This document shows, in pieces, positions 46,301-57,500 of a stretch of DNA of 64,000 nt. Under the pieces are notes generated by a model, which saw nothing but the letters and a program-made list of their open reading frames with translations, was not told the DNA's origin and did no database searches. The stretch's first letter is position 1; every line of letters begins with the position of its first letter. The position numbers were made by a program, and so were the translations under genes. The DNA is taken from contig NC_090282.1 in the NCBI RefSeq assembly GCF_037392515.1, forward strand, positions 32,849,054-32,913,053. The letters run 5' to 3'. Source of the DNA: Haliotis asinina. Its lineage: Eukaryota; Mollusca; Gastropoda; Lepetellida; Haliotidae.

Positions 46301-49300
46301 AATTTATCGGGCAGAGCTGTAGATGCGTCCAGGGTATAGTGGAGACTTATCTGAACATATACCCTGGAGATATTGAGGATGTGGTGTCCCATGCTATGAT
46401 TTTGCTTAGATATTGCTACAAGCAGTGTAAAACCAAACTCACTCCTGATTATGATCCTTGGGCTATCAGCAGCATGTGAATGGCAAAAGGTCTATGATAA
46501 AGGTTGTATATAGTCCTCTGCAGCAGAACTGAGGAAGTCATTGTCATTGAACTTGGCTGATTGGTACTGCAGCACATGAGAGTTGTGCACTAGAAATTCT
46601 ATGATATTTTAAGAAAATGCATTAAAATCTGGAGTCATAGACAAAAATATATATTTTCATCAAAAAGAGATGCCAAGAAGAAATGTAGTGCAGATGATTT
46701 GGAAATATGCTGTTGGAGGTATGTGAAACTGAACATTCACGGTTGATTAGTGTCATGTTTTCTTTTTCCCAAACCATCATGATTTTGAGTATTTGTATGA
46801 TCCTTGAAACTACTATTTGCAACACATTGGGTTTGGCATCTATGCACTTGTAAATCTGGCATACAGTGTCGTCTGACCAGGTAGCTTGCTTCAGCTGGCA
46901 GTATAATCAGTATCTTTTCATCTGAATCTCCACACCTGCTGTAGATGTGAAATAGCAGGGCTCGATATATGAGATGTTAATCTACTTGTTCCTGGCGCAA
47001 CCTAAGATAGAAACGTAGTTGCACCAGCCAAATTCCAGCTGCATTGTATTTATTGTGATGTGTAATGAAAGCAATATACTATTTAATTATTCAAAGTTTA
47101 GAAGAAAAATGAACTGACAAAATTATGTTCATAGTGTTAGATTTATTGTTGATGTATTTCTCAAAAGGATTGACTTGCATTTGATGCAAGTTACATAAGT
47201 AACTAGGTTGCACTTAATTGGGTGGCACCGATGCAAGTAACTCAAGAAAGTCACAAGAAACTCAATCATGCTCTGAGTAGTCCACAGTAACCATGGTAGG
47301 AGCATAATTTGTTACTATTTCACATTTATCTTGAAGTGTGATGTTAGTTGTTTCTTCTTGCAGGATGTTACATACTGCCCCTACTTCAATGTTCTGCTGT
47401 CGTGTGATGGTGCCGGTTGTGTCATGGCTGTGAAAACTGTCGACCTGCGGATCCCTTCGTCCAGGTTTAACAAGGGCACACCTAGGAGTAAAGCGGTAAT
47501 ACACACAGCCATTCTTGACTCAAGGTATCGGTGGTGGGCTGGGGTTGCCTAGGGTTGAAACATTCATTTGTCGTACAAGCAAATGGATATGATTCCTACA
47601 AGAAGGTAACGTGGTGTTCCTGACACCATAAGGATGAGACATCAGTTGCATTAAACATTTCACTTTGTATATAGTTGCAGCTGAGCCAAGATAACAGACA
47701 AAATACCAGTAATGGGTGAGTGAGTTGGGCTTTTCAGCACTTTTAGCAATAATCAAGCAATATCACAGCCCGAGACACCAGAAATAGCCTCCACGCATAC
47801 CGAGCAAAACGCCCTAACCACCGGGCTAACCTACCACCCCTTAGTCAATACAGATTCTCCTAGCTCAGTAATGATGCATTATAGATTGTAATGGAGTCTC
47901 ATTAATGAGATGCTGTGTTCCAGGTAGTTGTGTGTATGTCAATGTTTTCTGTATCAGCTTTGCTCAGAGATACCAGCGTGTTTGAGTACGTTATTTACCT
48001 TAATATAGTACAGTGAAGTATAAAGGACTCACTTAAAAAGACGCAAAGTTCTTCAAAGTTCATGATCTTACAAAGCTGAATAAACACATGAAGAGACCAG
48101 TGTTTTACTTCAAGACAACAAAGTTCATTGTGTCAAAGTTGACAGTTTCTGATTTTGGTAGACTAAAAACTAGTCATAAACATAGCTTTGCTACTTTCTT
48201 TGTGTCTACTCTCATGTACTCATTGCTTGTTTCGGACAGATCATCTACACCAGTCTAATTACAAGTCCATCAGCTGAAGAGAAGACTGAACCTGAATCTT
48301 CATTGAAGGATTCCACCCTGCCCTTCATTGAGTTCCGCGACAATGAACATGTAGGTTATAGTCTCAACCATGTGGACCTGTGTACAAGCTCAGTCTTTGC
48401 GTATACATACCAGTACAATCAAATCTCTAATCGGAAAGGAGTAAACATTTTCTGTACAAAATTTATTGACATATCTTTGTCATCATGGCATCTAAGAACC
48501 ATTTTACTTTCTTTTGATCTAACATTACATCTTTCCATAGTCTCTTGTCTGGCCAGCAAAGTGTCTGCTGAGTAGTACCATAGACGAACAAGCAGCCTTA
48601 AATGTGGGAGAGAAAAGGAGGAGGAGGAGGATTTTTAGAAAGGGAGGGGGATGTCGTCGGATTTGTACATAGTAATATACAAGATATATGCCTGAACATT
48701 ATGGGAATGAAAATGTCCTAAATTTGTTTGTCTTCTTCGTTCCTGAGCAGCTGAGTCACATCCGTACTCTCAACACCAAGGATGACACTGGGTATAAGAT
48801 GCCGACCATTTCTGTTGCTGACGTCGAGTCCGCTCCCCTGCAGTCTGTGTATAGAGTAAGTGTCTGTAGTATTGTCAGGATCCAATTGCCTCAGTGAGAG
48901 GGACTCTCATGTGGAATGCTGGTTAGACAAGGTAACCAGCAGCCATGTACAGAAGTGTTTGGTCCAGACTCGACATCCACCTTGATCTAGATCCAGCAAC
49001 CTCTGCCTTATGTGGATAGCACATTGATGAGTGGATAGCACATAGATCCATAAGAAGGCCATGGATAGCAGATGGATTTGTTGGTTGAACATGGATAGCA
49101 GATGGATATGTTGGTTCTACATGGATAGCAGATGGATATGTTGGTTCTACGTGGATAGCAGATGGATTTGTTGGTTCAACATGGATAGCAGATGGATATG
49201 TTGGTTCTACATGGATAGCAGATGGATATATTGGTTCTACATGGATAGCAGATGGATATGTTGGTTCTACGTGGATAGCAGATGGATTTGTTGGTTCTAC

Positions 49301-52300
49301 ATGGATAGCAGATGGATATGTTGGTTCTACATGGATAGCAGATGGATATATTGGTTTTACATGGATAGCAGATGGATATGTTGGTAGTACATGGATGCGT
49401 ACAAAGCACATGGATATGTAGGTAGTACATGATAGCACTTGGATGCGTTGGTAGTACATGGATAACACATGGATATGTAGGTAGTACATGGACAGCACAT
49501 GGATATGTTGGTAGTACACGGATAGCACATGGATATGTTGGTAGTACATTATAGGACATGGATGTGTAAGTAGTACATTATAGGAAATGAATGTGTAAGT
49601 AGTACATGGATAGCACATCCATATGAAGGTAGTACATGGACAGCACATGGATATGTAAGTAGTACATGGATGTGTAGGTAGTACATGGATAGCACATAGG
49701 TATGTTGGTAGTACATGGATAGCACATGGATATGAAGGTAGTACATGGACAGCACATGGATATGTAAGTAGTACATGGATGTGTAGGTAGTACATGAATA
49801 GCACATGGATATGTTGATAGTACATGGATAGCACATGGATATGTTGGTAGCACATGGATAGCACATGGATATGTTGGTAGTACATGGATCTGTACAAAGC
49901 ACATGGATATGTTGGTAGTACATGGATCTGTACAAAGCACATGGATATGTTGGTAGTACATGGATAGCACATGGATACATAGGTAGCATAGATGTAGGTA
50001 GGACATGTATGTGTAGATAACGCATGGATATGTAAGTAGTACATGATAGCACATGGATATGCAGGTATTACATGGATACATAGGTAGTTCATGATAGCAC
50101 ATGGATACGTAGGTAGCACATAGATACGTAGATAGTACATGATAGCACATGGATATGCAGGTATTACATGGATACATAGGTAGTTCATGATAGCACATGG
50201 ATACGTAGGTAGTACATGGATACGTAGATAGTACATGATAGCACATGGATGTGTGAATAACACATTGATGTGTTGGTAGTACATGGATAGCACATGGATA
50301 TGGATGGGTAGATGGATATCACATGATAGTGAAAGGATAGCACAAAGATGGACCTCGTTGTATTGCATCATTCATGGTATCACAGCAAACGTTATTTCTG
50401 TTTTTTCCACGCAAGACACACATAATAGTAGTGATTTGCATGTGTAAGTCAGCAGTCCGACATCAGTCCCTTGTTTACTTTTTTTAAAGCAGCAGGATGT
50501 ATTGAATCTTAGTAAGTATTATCCAGCAGAAATATTAACATTTAGCTCTGACACCCATCCATAAAATACATGCTAAAACGTTTACATATATAATCCTCCC
50601 TCTCTATTTGAACTAGGTCGTCTGCAACTTATTGTTGCCATATAAGGTAATGGAAGTGATGACATAAGCTTTATTAATCATCTCCCGGTGAACGCCAAAA
50701 GTTGTAATTCAATTAAGGACACAACCCATGAAATTACCCCAGTCCTCTGAAAATGATTTTGCACACCTTAACGAAGTAGAAATTTATAAAGGATTCTATC
50801 ATACTGTTGTACACAAAATTATATATCCTCACTATCACAATATTTCAAACAATATTTGGTTAAAAATGCCTAGAATATAAAAGATTAAACAATATGAACA
50901 AATATTTAAAAAATCATGATGAATATTTTTTTAGTATTTCCTTGAATAACATTTTATAATGGATACAATTTTGTACACCTTGAATTGCAAAAACAATTCA
51001 TAACTGATTTCACACATTGCGGTGGGTGAAGCAATTCATTTTTTGTTCCCTACTTCGCCTTGCAAAGCTGAGTTTTAGTGTTTACCCCAATACAATGGAG
51101 TTCTGTCCTTTGGTTATTAATCAGCCTCCTTCGTCTAATGGCTGTCACTGAAACACTATCAAAGTTTAGATAATAATTTTTCAAAAGTGTGTTGATTAAA
51201 TGTCATGTTAATTGGATTTCTTGAGAAATTAGGCCTTATAACTTCACAATTTTATTTACAATTACTGAGATATAAGGTACTGCAATGGAAGGAGGTCATA
51301 GCATAACACATAGATAGCATGTGGATTGGAGGGTACCACAAAGATCTGTGTGTACCACAAATAGATACATTGGGGCGGATAGTACATCAAAGCTGCATGA
51401 ACCTCCACTTGCTGTCTCCAAGTATGTTGCACTTTGACCAAGACCCTCACAAGGGCTTTTATTATTCATACGTTGGTGTTCAAATGAACTTGATATGTAT
51501 CAAATCAATGTTAGAGACCTCTGAATAAGATAGTACAGATGATACATTCTCTTCCCAACTGAAGTCTCATGTTAGATTTATCAGCATGAAGAACCAATAT
51601 GTGCCTATGGTGTGTCAGATGAGCACAATAGCGTGGATGAAACTAAACCTTCGTATTTGCAGATATCTGTGAATCCTAATGCGGAGAGTTGCACATGGAT
51701 ACTGAGTGGAGGGGAGGCTGGGTTTCTGAGGCTGCATAACCTGTGTGGAATGTTGACCAACTCGGCTAAGACAGCGATGGGCATCTCGTTTCGTAAAGGT
51801 GAAACCTCGAAAACTTAACATGTAAGCTCACCTTTTGTTGTTCTTTCCCATGTCTGAATTTGTGGCCTGTTATGTATACAGAGTGGTAATGTTCTCCAAG
51901 CAACAGAATGGGCACTGAATCCATGATCAACACAAAGATGTGATTCAAGTCGGTTATGCTTTATGGGTTAAAATAGGGGTCAGCAGATTGTTTGTAAACA
52001 GTTTCAGTGGATCACATTGTCAGACTCATGTCATTGTAGCCCTACTTTCCTGGAACACTGATGATAATATCAAATACAGTCAAATCCCAATGAGTTGAAT
52101 CGCTGGAGACCAAGTAATAAATTCTTTTCATTGAAGTATCCGAGACACAGGTATGTCTATGAGGGTAGAAAAATGGTCGGGAATGACATTACTGGGAGTT
52201 TAGTTTAATCATGTTAATATTCGAGATGCCGACATTCAACTTAACAGGTTTTGACTGTACTGTTAATCTGTTCAAGACCCTTTTGTTTACTCATCAACCA

Positions 52301-52717
52301 TCATAGTTTCAAAAAATTGTTGACAGGTTTTCAAATTCACTTTTCTGAAGCTAGTAAGAATTTAGATAAATCGTTTGTTTGGTAAGGTTTCTTCTGTGGT
52401 GTTTCTCCTAACTTGATTACATGGAATACTTGCACTTCTAGTGATGGTCCATGTTTATGAGACCTAACATCAGGGGACCTTTAATGATATTTTTGGCATT
52501 TATTTGTTTCAAAGCTGCTATATTGTACTTACAGTTTGTAAACTTTCTTATAAAATGTAAGACATGGGTTGATATGACAGAATTATCAAACCAATTTTCA
52601 TGAGAAGAATGTAGAAGAGAAGAATGAATGAGAATAATTATTTCTTATATTATTTCAGATGCCCTTAGAGATACAAGAAAATGGATGACCATCTTGAGTT
52701 TGAAGTTATACAGATAA
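30379..52717 (+). CDS. GTF3C2: General transcription factor 3C polypeptide 2 (TFIIIC110), extended form
   Basis: Twenty exons: 30379-30442, 31910-33435, 34995-35081, 37140-37289, 37626-37819, 38107-38315, 38689-38854, 39721-39833, 40502-40688, 41827-41950, 42504-42568, 42834-42967, 43316-43465, 44232-44544, 45948-46044, 47364-47495, 48240-48350, 48751-48855, 51663-51798 and 52659-52717. Phases agree throughout and give 1373 residues (human about 911). The WD40 part matches human GTF3C2: 'VWGIEWCPVP', 'DLPRLGLLALACSDGTVRVY', 'YILAGYSQG', 'STAGRDKVVMFWDMNNPYRP', 'YNGVVTAQDDC', 'TWILSGGEAGFLRLHNL'. Before it come AT-hook repeats, an RG-rich tract, three zinc-finger-like motifs and an acidic stretch. 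TFIIIC recognises the B box of tRNA genes for RNA polymerase III; this subunit is in its B-box-binding half. The exon 13 start is the least certain: 43316 keeps the frame, while the better-looking acceptor at 43328-43329 does not. Confidence 0.9.
32700..32800 (+). other. RG-rich tract within GTF3C2 exon 2
   Basis: Residues about 286-318 contain 'SRGRGRPRGRGQSRGSRGRG', an arginine-glycine-rich segment of the kind that binds nucleic acid and is often arginine-methylated. It includes a GRGRPRGRG core resembling an AT hook. The rest of exon 2 is lysine- and serine-rich and probably disordered. Confidence 0.75.
33085..33410 (+). other. Five tandem AT-hook repeats within GTF3C2 exon 2
   Basis: At residues about 415-520 a 21-residue unit, roughly 'SLDKSSEVEYVPVAKRGRPK', occurs five times, each with a KRGRP AT-hook core. 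AT hooks bind the minor groove of AT-rich DNA. The DNA is a 63-bp in-frame coding minisatellite; the units differ by several bases, so the array is not brand new. Confidence 0.85.
34030..34130 (+). mobile_element. SINE family A tail, duplicated
   Basis: 'tttgaatattgctgactgag' then 'aacactaaactcactcactc' followed by a second 'tgagtgtggcattaaactaa' with another TCACTC run: only the last ~50 bp of the family, present twice in tandem. GTF3C2 intron 2. Confidence 0.6.
35735..35965 (+). repeat. 33-bp minisatellite in GTF3C2 intron 3
   Basis: About seven copies, most of them identical, of a unit containing 'gtaagaaagacctatttctc' and 'ggttttacttttt'. Because the unit is a multiple of three, two plus-strand frames stay open through it (an 11-residue repeat FTFCKKDLFLG in one). 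No initiation context, splice partner or homology supports translation. The near identity implies recent expansion. Confidence 0.9.
36811..36945 (+). mobile_element. SINE family A, partial
   Basis: 'ggattgtctggtctagactc', 'caatagctggaatattactg' and 'atatggtgttatcac' match the 3' half of family A. GTF3C2 intron 3. Confidence 0.65.
37339..37363. repeat. (CT)n microsatellite
   Basis: Twelve or so CT units 50 bp after GTF3C2 exon 4. Confidence 0.9.
39615..39683. repeat. 69-nt hairpin in GTF3C2 intron 7 (pre-miRNA-sized)
   Basis: 'tatcctggctcatgctacgt' plus 'gcttatctcc' pairs with 'ggagataagcacatagcatg' plus 'agtcaggata': 30-bp arms, two mismatches and a 9-base loop. The size and pairing fit a pre-miRNA, but a palindromic mobile element remnant is equally possible. 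It ends 37 bp before exon 8. Confidence 0.7.
39911..40128 (+). mobile_element. SINE family A copy in GTF3C2 intron 8
   Basis: Blocks 'tgaagattcgggtcagaat', 'taacccatgcttgtcataag', 'aactaatgggatcgggtgg', 'ttctggtccagacc', then 'ggcttaaaattaaactcact'. The 'tcgattatttacagacc' block is missing, so the copy has an internal deletion. Confidence 0.8.
40221..40383 (+). mobile_element. SINE family B, diverged copy in GTF3C2 intron 8
   Basis: 'ggtgggatagctaagagc' (A box region), 'cccatcacatgtgtccccca', 'attgttggactgttgctaaa' and 'ggcagaaaactaaactcac' follow the family B order. It ends about 120 bp before exon 9. Confidence 0.6.
40965..41050 (+). mobile_element. SINE 3' fragment in GTF3C2 intron 9
   Basis: 'catatagctggaatattgct' followed by 'gtgtggtgttaaacaacac' is the family A tail without the TCACTC run. 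Confidence 0.55.
41510..41735 (+). repeat. Tandem duplication (~120 bp) in GTF3C2 intron 9
   Basis: 'gctatttgcagatttgggac' with following 'tccatgaaaacaatttggag' is repeated, diverged, as 'gctatttgcagatttgcggc' and 'catagtcaaaaaaaaatcaa'. Two units, origin unknown. Confidence 0.55.
41951..42298 (+). repeat. 32-bp minisatellite carrying copies of the GTF3C2 exon-10 splice donor
   Basis: Exon 10 ends 'gacaatacacag' and intron 10 begins 'gtgagggatatataat'. That junction is repeated at exactly 32-bp steps (41951, 41983, 42015, 42047, 42079, 42111, 42143, 42175, 42207), with two final 30-bp units. Copies starting at 41951, 42079, 42111, 42143 and 42175 keep the donor-like CAG/GTGAGG or CAG/GTGAG border. 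The last 12 exon bases are part of the repeat unit, so the array grew out of the exon-intron junction or the exon end was remade from the array. Confidence 0.9.
44660..45345 (+). repeat. 28-bp minisatellite in GTF3C2 intron 14
   Basis: About 24 units of 'ctgacctaggcccgaggtct' plus 'gccattta', with frequent gatc/gacc and ggcccg/ggctcg/gactcg variants. Outer units are more diverged than central ones. No coding signal. Confidence 0.92.
45665..45880 (+). mobile_element. SINE family A, diverged copy in GTF3C2 intron 14
   Basis: 'cacccatgcttgttgtaaga', 'aacaggatcaggtggtcagg', 'tgttgatcactggattgtct' and 'ggttcagagtcaataattta' match family A; the tail is worn. It ends about 65 bp before exon 15. Confidence 0.7.
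46195..46385 (+). repeat. Dispersed repeat E, copy in GTF3C2 intron 15
   Basis: 'ggcaagctcggttataacgg', 'cggagccagcaaaggggggt', 'agggtatagtggagacttat' and 'accctggagatattgaggat' closely match the copy at 10310-10490. A short SINE-like tail follows at 46390-46440. Confidence 0.75.
47717..47843 (-). mobile_element. SINE family B copy in GTF3C2 intron 16 (minus strand)
   Basis: 'ggtgagtgagttgggctttt', 'agcaataatcaagcaatatc', 'gacaccagaaatagcctcca' and 'cgccctaaccaccgggctaa' are the reverse complement of the tail, body and A box. The head is well kept but the B box is weak. Confidence 0.75.
48970..50340. repeat. 30-bp minisatellite in GTF3C2 intron 18
   Basis: From 49061 to about 49390 eleven near-identical 30-bp units ('atggatagcagatggatatg' plus 'ttggttctac'), then a long degenerate stretch of 'catggatagcacatggatat' and 'gtaggtagta' variants to about 50340. 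Both strands stay open for long distances only because the unit is a multiple of three with few stops. The minus-strand frame of 482 codons is therefore an artefact, not a gene. Confidence 0.92.
50345..51660. other. Rest of GTF3C2 intron 18
   Basis: AT-rich DNA without recognisable repeats or coding signal; a few stray pieces near 51295-51370 ('acatagatagcatgtggatt') resemble the upstream minisatellite. Confidence 0.4.
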
Positions 52718-52859
52718 TTATACAGACATAGACTACTCATCCTTGCTAGCTCGAAAAGTATCAGGCGATTCCAGTATTTTTTACCCACAGATGTGAACAG
52801 AAGAGTTGTAAGCAAGAGATGACTTGATAGAATTTTTTTTAAAATATTGTGAGTGTAGG

Positions 52860-52865
52860 AATAAA
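52860..52865 (+). terminator. Polyadenylation signal AATAAA of GTF3C2
   Basis: A canonical hexamer 143 bp after the GTF3C2 stop codon (52715-52717). It supports the short last exon (D-A-L-R-D-T-R-K...R-stop) being terminal. Confidence 0.6.
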
Positions 52866-53104
52866 AGGTGAACATTTAACTGTGTTCATTTAGAAATGAC
52901 CTAACAACAAAGACATCTAAGTGCTATATGAGGCATATGTGTCATAGGATAATTGGAATACTCAAGCAAGTGGAGCTGACACTGTGTTGTCAGTAGCAAA
53001 CAAACTGATGTGGCCTGGATAATGCCAATATGCTGTCATCAGTAGTACATGAGAACAACCATCATATATGGGTCATTATGTACATTACAATTGTATATGT
53101 GTTG

Positions 53105-53133
53105 TGTATATATATATATATATCTCTCTCTCT
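53105..53133. repeat. (TA)n(TC)n microsatellite
   Basis: A short TA run followed directly by a TC run; SINE-free surroundings. Confidence 0.85.
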
Positions 53134-53564
53134 GTATGTTGTCAGGGGAGACAACTCCTGTTCAGCTTCATGTGTTCAGTTTGGGTAAAATGGCAGCTGG
53201 AAATGACATGTACATACTATGTCCTGATCTTTATATTGCAAATCAGTGAACTTTCCCAGCTGTTTGAACTGATACTGCTTCATTCACCATTAATGTGATT
53301 GCTCCCTATGAGAAGTCCTACCTTTGTCACTGGTTGCAATAAGGTGGATTGTGTTGTTATTCAAATTAGCAATGTTACCAGAAACAGAAATATGTAATGT
53401 TTCTTTTCTAATCCAACAATAATGGTCATTGTCAATATAATGCTTCAGATAAGGATAAATACATCAGTTCAGTGTCCAGATCACATCCTTATCTCTGTCC
53501 ATGAACACCATGTAGCCTCATGTCAATCATCCATCCATTTAGATGTGGCGAGCTTGCCACCTTG

Positions 53565-53710
53565 GCTGACACATGTCATTGGATCCCAGGTGTGTAGAAC
53601 AATCCTCATGCTGTTGATCACTGGGTTGTTTGTTCCAGACTCGATTATTTACAGACCACCGCCACATAGCTGGAATATAGCTGAATGTGGTGTAAAACTA
53701 AACTCATTCA
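53565..53710 (+). mobile_element. SINE family A, 3' two thirds
   Basis: 'gctgacacatgtcattggat', 'catgctgttgatcactgggt', 'actcgattatttacagacca' and 'gtggtgtaaaactaaactca' match family A. Confidence 0.75.
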
Positions 53711-53714
53711 GATG

Positions 53715-55990
53715 TGGTGGTCCTTGTTCATACCATGATCCTGATGGTTATTAATAGGCCAAATTACCAACTCTGGTTTGCCTAGTCCAGACTTGATACC
53801 ATTATTCAGCTCATGATCTGGCTGTGCTGTTTCTGGGAATGGTTCTGTACCTCATTCTCTCACCATGTTCTGTCCCTGGAGGCATTTATGTCTGCTTGAC
53901 ATAAATCTTACAAGTTGTGATCTTGTTTTGGAATTATTTTTTTCTCCTGATATGAATGACTTTAATAGCTTGTATTTTTGATGATGGTACTGACTGTTAA
54001 TCAAAATCTTTGGATATTTTTTGTTGTTGTTTTCTTGTGCTAAAAAGTTCTGAATATGTTGAAAATTTCTCGAGAATCTTTACATAATTAGTGTTTACAC
54101 AGAATCTGATGTTTTTTATCCTTGCTGAGGCAGGACTGATTTGCTCAAATAGGTTGGGACAGTAAAGAGATGAATATGATTGTGTTTGTTCAATTCATGT
54201 CATACAAGGTGACAGCAGTACTCTTTCTCTTTTTTGCTGAAATATTACATGTCGCTGTTAGCGATATTTAGGATCAGCTGAATCAATGGCCACTCATAAT
54301 TGCACTGTAAACATATTTTCTGAATGGATTGTCACATGAATTATGGTTTATTACTAACAACATTCTATTAAAACAATTACCAGACCAATTATTATTTTAG
54401 ACAGAAACTATCAAATTCTTCAAAGGCACCTGACGAAGTTGTCATCCATAATAGTGTCTTGTATTAGAAACTATCAAGTTGAAGCTGCTGGCTTATTGCC
54501 AGAAACAAGGTTTTCAGGGAATAATCAGGTACAATGGAATTATTTATAAATAGCCCTCTAAAATTTGTTTAGCTTTTGTTAAACTTTTGTGGGACTTACT
54601 CCATAAAAGAACAAAGCCGTCTATTGCAAATCTACATATTTTTCTTTTCATGAAGACTCTTGAACCAAATACACTGATGATTTGTGTCAGAATCAAAGTT
54701 TTCATCCTAGTGCTATGGTATGATGTTCGTTCAGGATGATGCGAATACATAAATAGTATTTGTATCTTTCTATTTAGTAACGGAAGGTGCACTCAATTTT
54801 CTAAAATACTGGAGATGAATGCAAACAATTCATTCTGAAATCAATTTGTATTTGTAAAACAAAATTATTCAACTGATTATTTAAATAATGGGGTTTTGTA
54901 TTTCATCCACTAATATGATAAGTATTATAGCTGATGTAGGGAAACCAGAGTTGCATGCCCTTGCATCTCAGCTGACTTTATTCATAATACGTGTACATGG
55001 TACTGTTCCTGGATATTATGGAGTTACAAATTTTAAGTACATGTATATAGCATACCTCATTGTTTTCCATGGTTTTTTTTTTCAAAATCTGACTGAAACT
55101 CCAACCATTCGTAGGGATCATATGGGCTGCCATATATTACCATTTCCAGGCATTATGAAGACCCTTGTTATTTCCTTTGTTACTACGTGTTGATTGTTTT
55201 ACATTGTATCAGGTTTTATCATGTACACATTTTAGCATTGTATATAACTGATGCTTCATTTCGGGCTTCATATATTTTGTCTCGTTTCCTTTAAAACTGA
55301 ACAGTCACTTTTTATGAGGTGCATTTATTAAATCATCCCAGTGAATTTGAGTTTGTTCTGTTTCCAAGCAAATGTTCATTGCAGGTGTATAATCAGCGTT
55401 TTTGGGTGTGATTATAGAAGTTGTAGAGCATGACTCTGTGTCTGTTTTATCTGTTTTACCGACCTCTTTGGAGACCTAGGAGTTAGACTTTGGTGTGACA
55501 GTCTTTCTGCTATTTCCCAGCTTTATTTTAAATTAAAACCCAAGTTTGTGCCAGTTTGATTTCCCATCTGGTCAACACTGACCAGGTATGAAGCTAGCAG
55601 GAGAGGTGAAGAAAAAGTTGTATATGCAGTGATGGAATGGAACCAGGTCCTTCCCAAGGGCCCAATTTTCTAATTTAAATTTTTTAAAACTGCACCCTTC
55701 ATGAGGATCTGGTAACGTTCCATCATTGTATATACTACTGGAAGAGACATTGACCTTACCACAATCTGGCAGCAAGGGGACATAACTCTGTATTACATAT
55801 TACACTTGCTATATTTCTTGGGTATACTCTTTTAAGAAAGGAAATGGAAATGTAAAAGCAACATATCATTGACAAATTTGGTCTATTCAACTGTATGTAA
55901 CTCAGCAATACAGCAATATTTTGTAGAAAATTATATAAGTATCCCATGGGCATTTCACGAGAATGACAAACATAATGATTGCTGTCCATG
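53715..55990. other. Intergenic DNA, no gene seen
   Basis: Only short chance frames (60-100 codons) without domains or splice context; AT-rich. I cannot name anything here. Confidence 0.4.
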
Positions 55991-56785
55991 AGGTGGATAT
56001 TACTACCTCGTATTTAACCGTCTTTTACTGCTAGAACGGATTGAATCAGTTGTATGTTTTGTTGTAGAAGTTTTCTCCACTCCTGCAGCAAGTTCAGCAA
56101 CTGTTGAAGGGTCAATGGCGGATTTGTATGACGTCGAGGTCGACATACATGTTTATCTATCTGATCCCACAGATGTTCAATTGGGTTTAGATCTGGGTAT
56201 CTTAAAGGGCCAATAGAAGACATTGATGTTGTTATTGGCCAGGTAGTCCTCTGTAGCACATGCTGTGTGAGGTCTGGTGCTGCCCTGTTTCAACAGTTCT
56301 CTCTTTCAGTCAACAAGGCGATGCATGTGAGCACGGAGAATCTGGTCAATATATCGAGTGAATGATTGCCTTGGACAAGCACAAATTTTGATCTGTATGA
56401 GATTGCTCCCCAAGTATGTGCGTTTACACCATCGTAGTTGTAGTTGGCGATGCTGCCAGGACAGAATCACACCTCTATCAGAACATCTTTGTCGCAATCC
56501 TGCCTATCGTAGATGGTTTCGGATAATATGTCCCAAGATCCGGAACCAGTACCGATACTGTGGAGGAAGTAGTTGGCGTATGTAGCGACCAGAACTGGGA
56601 TAAACAGTCCACAATTTCGTAAAACCCTATTTACTACAGTACTGCTGCTGGTTAAGTCTTAAGTTTAAGGTGATCTTTGCACAGAATGTGATTTAGTTTG
56701 TGTTGTCGGGAAACACTGAAACCTGAAAATTACATTAAGAGTTTCTAATTATTTTGTACAGTTATCCAGTCGTTTATCTGAAAGA

Positions 56786-56804
56786 CAAAGAGAGAGAGAG
56801 AGAG
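56786..56804. repeat. (GA)n simple repeat
   Basis: About nine GA units inside the DNA that separates the two halves of the Tc1/mariner relic. Confidence 0.85.
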
Positions 56805-56849
56805 GGTAGGATGTAACTGGGGTGGGGAGGTTGGGAAGAGCATATCGCA

Positions 56850-56958
56850 TATATAACTTACACCACACAGAATGAAAGATGGGAAGGGCATATCAGTGTA
56901 AGTTATAAATCCGATATACCATTTCCGCCTTTCATTCTGTGTGATGTAAGTTATATAG
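56850..56958. repeat. Inverted pair of a ~50-bp unit
   Basis: 'tataacttacaccacacaga' plus 'atgaaag' is mirrored by 'ctttcattctgtgtgatgta' plus 'agttata'. The same unit recurs in direct tandem at 57325-57500. Confidence 0.8.
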
Positions 56959-57324
56959 AGAATCTCACCCAAGTGTACTGATAACCAATGTCTGAGGCTT
57001 GTCAAGGATATTTTTATGTTTATCAACAAGTGTTGGTATAATTGATATCAGTAGACACTAGGGTGAGATTGTATTTATCGTCCCAAATCATTCTTCATTC
57101 ATTTTCATTCTTCAATGAAAAATGTACATCTCTGAACACAGCACTGGCATCAGATTTGCAGTGCAGTGATGTCATAGCACTGTGATGTCATCAGTTCGTG
57201 ACGTAATAGTATTGTCAAGGCATTGTGCAAAATCTACTGTCAAAGCGATATCTCATGGAGATATCGTCTGATGTCACAAGCTATATCTCCTGTGGAACAC
57301 AGTTTTGGATGATAAATATAAGAT

Positions 57325-57500
57325 ATACCCTTTCCACCTTTCATTCTGTGTGGTGTAAGTTATGTATACGATATAACATTTTCGCCTTTCATTTTGTATG
57401 GCGTTAGTTATATAGCCGATATACCCTTTCCTGACTTTCGTTCTGTGTGGTGGAAGTTATGGATCCGATATACACTTTCCTCCTTTCATTCTGTGAGCTG
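57325..57500 (+). repeat. Tandem repeat of the ~50-bp unit
   Basis: Three to four diverged copies of 'cctttcattctgtgtggtgt' plus 'aagttat...gatatac'. Together with the inverted pair at 56850 it fills much of the insertion in the Tc1/mariner relic. Confidence 0.8.

Noticed and set aside
48923-50371. A 482-codon minus-strand frame and its companions
   Set aside because: They are read-through of a 30-bp minisatellite in GTF3C2 intron 18; the peptide is pure repeat and the opposite strand is open too.
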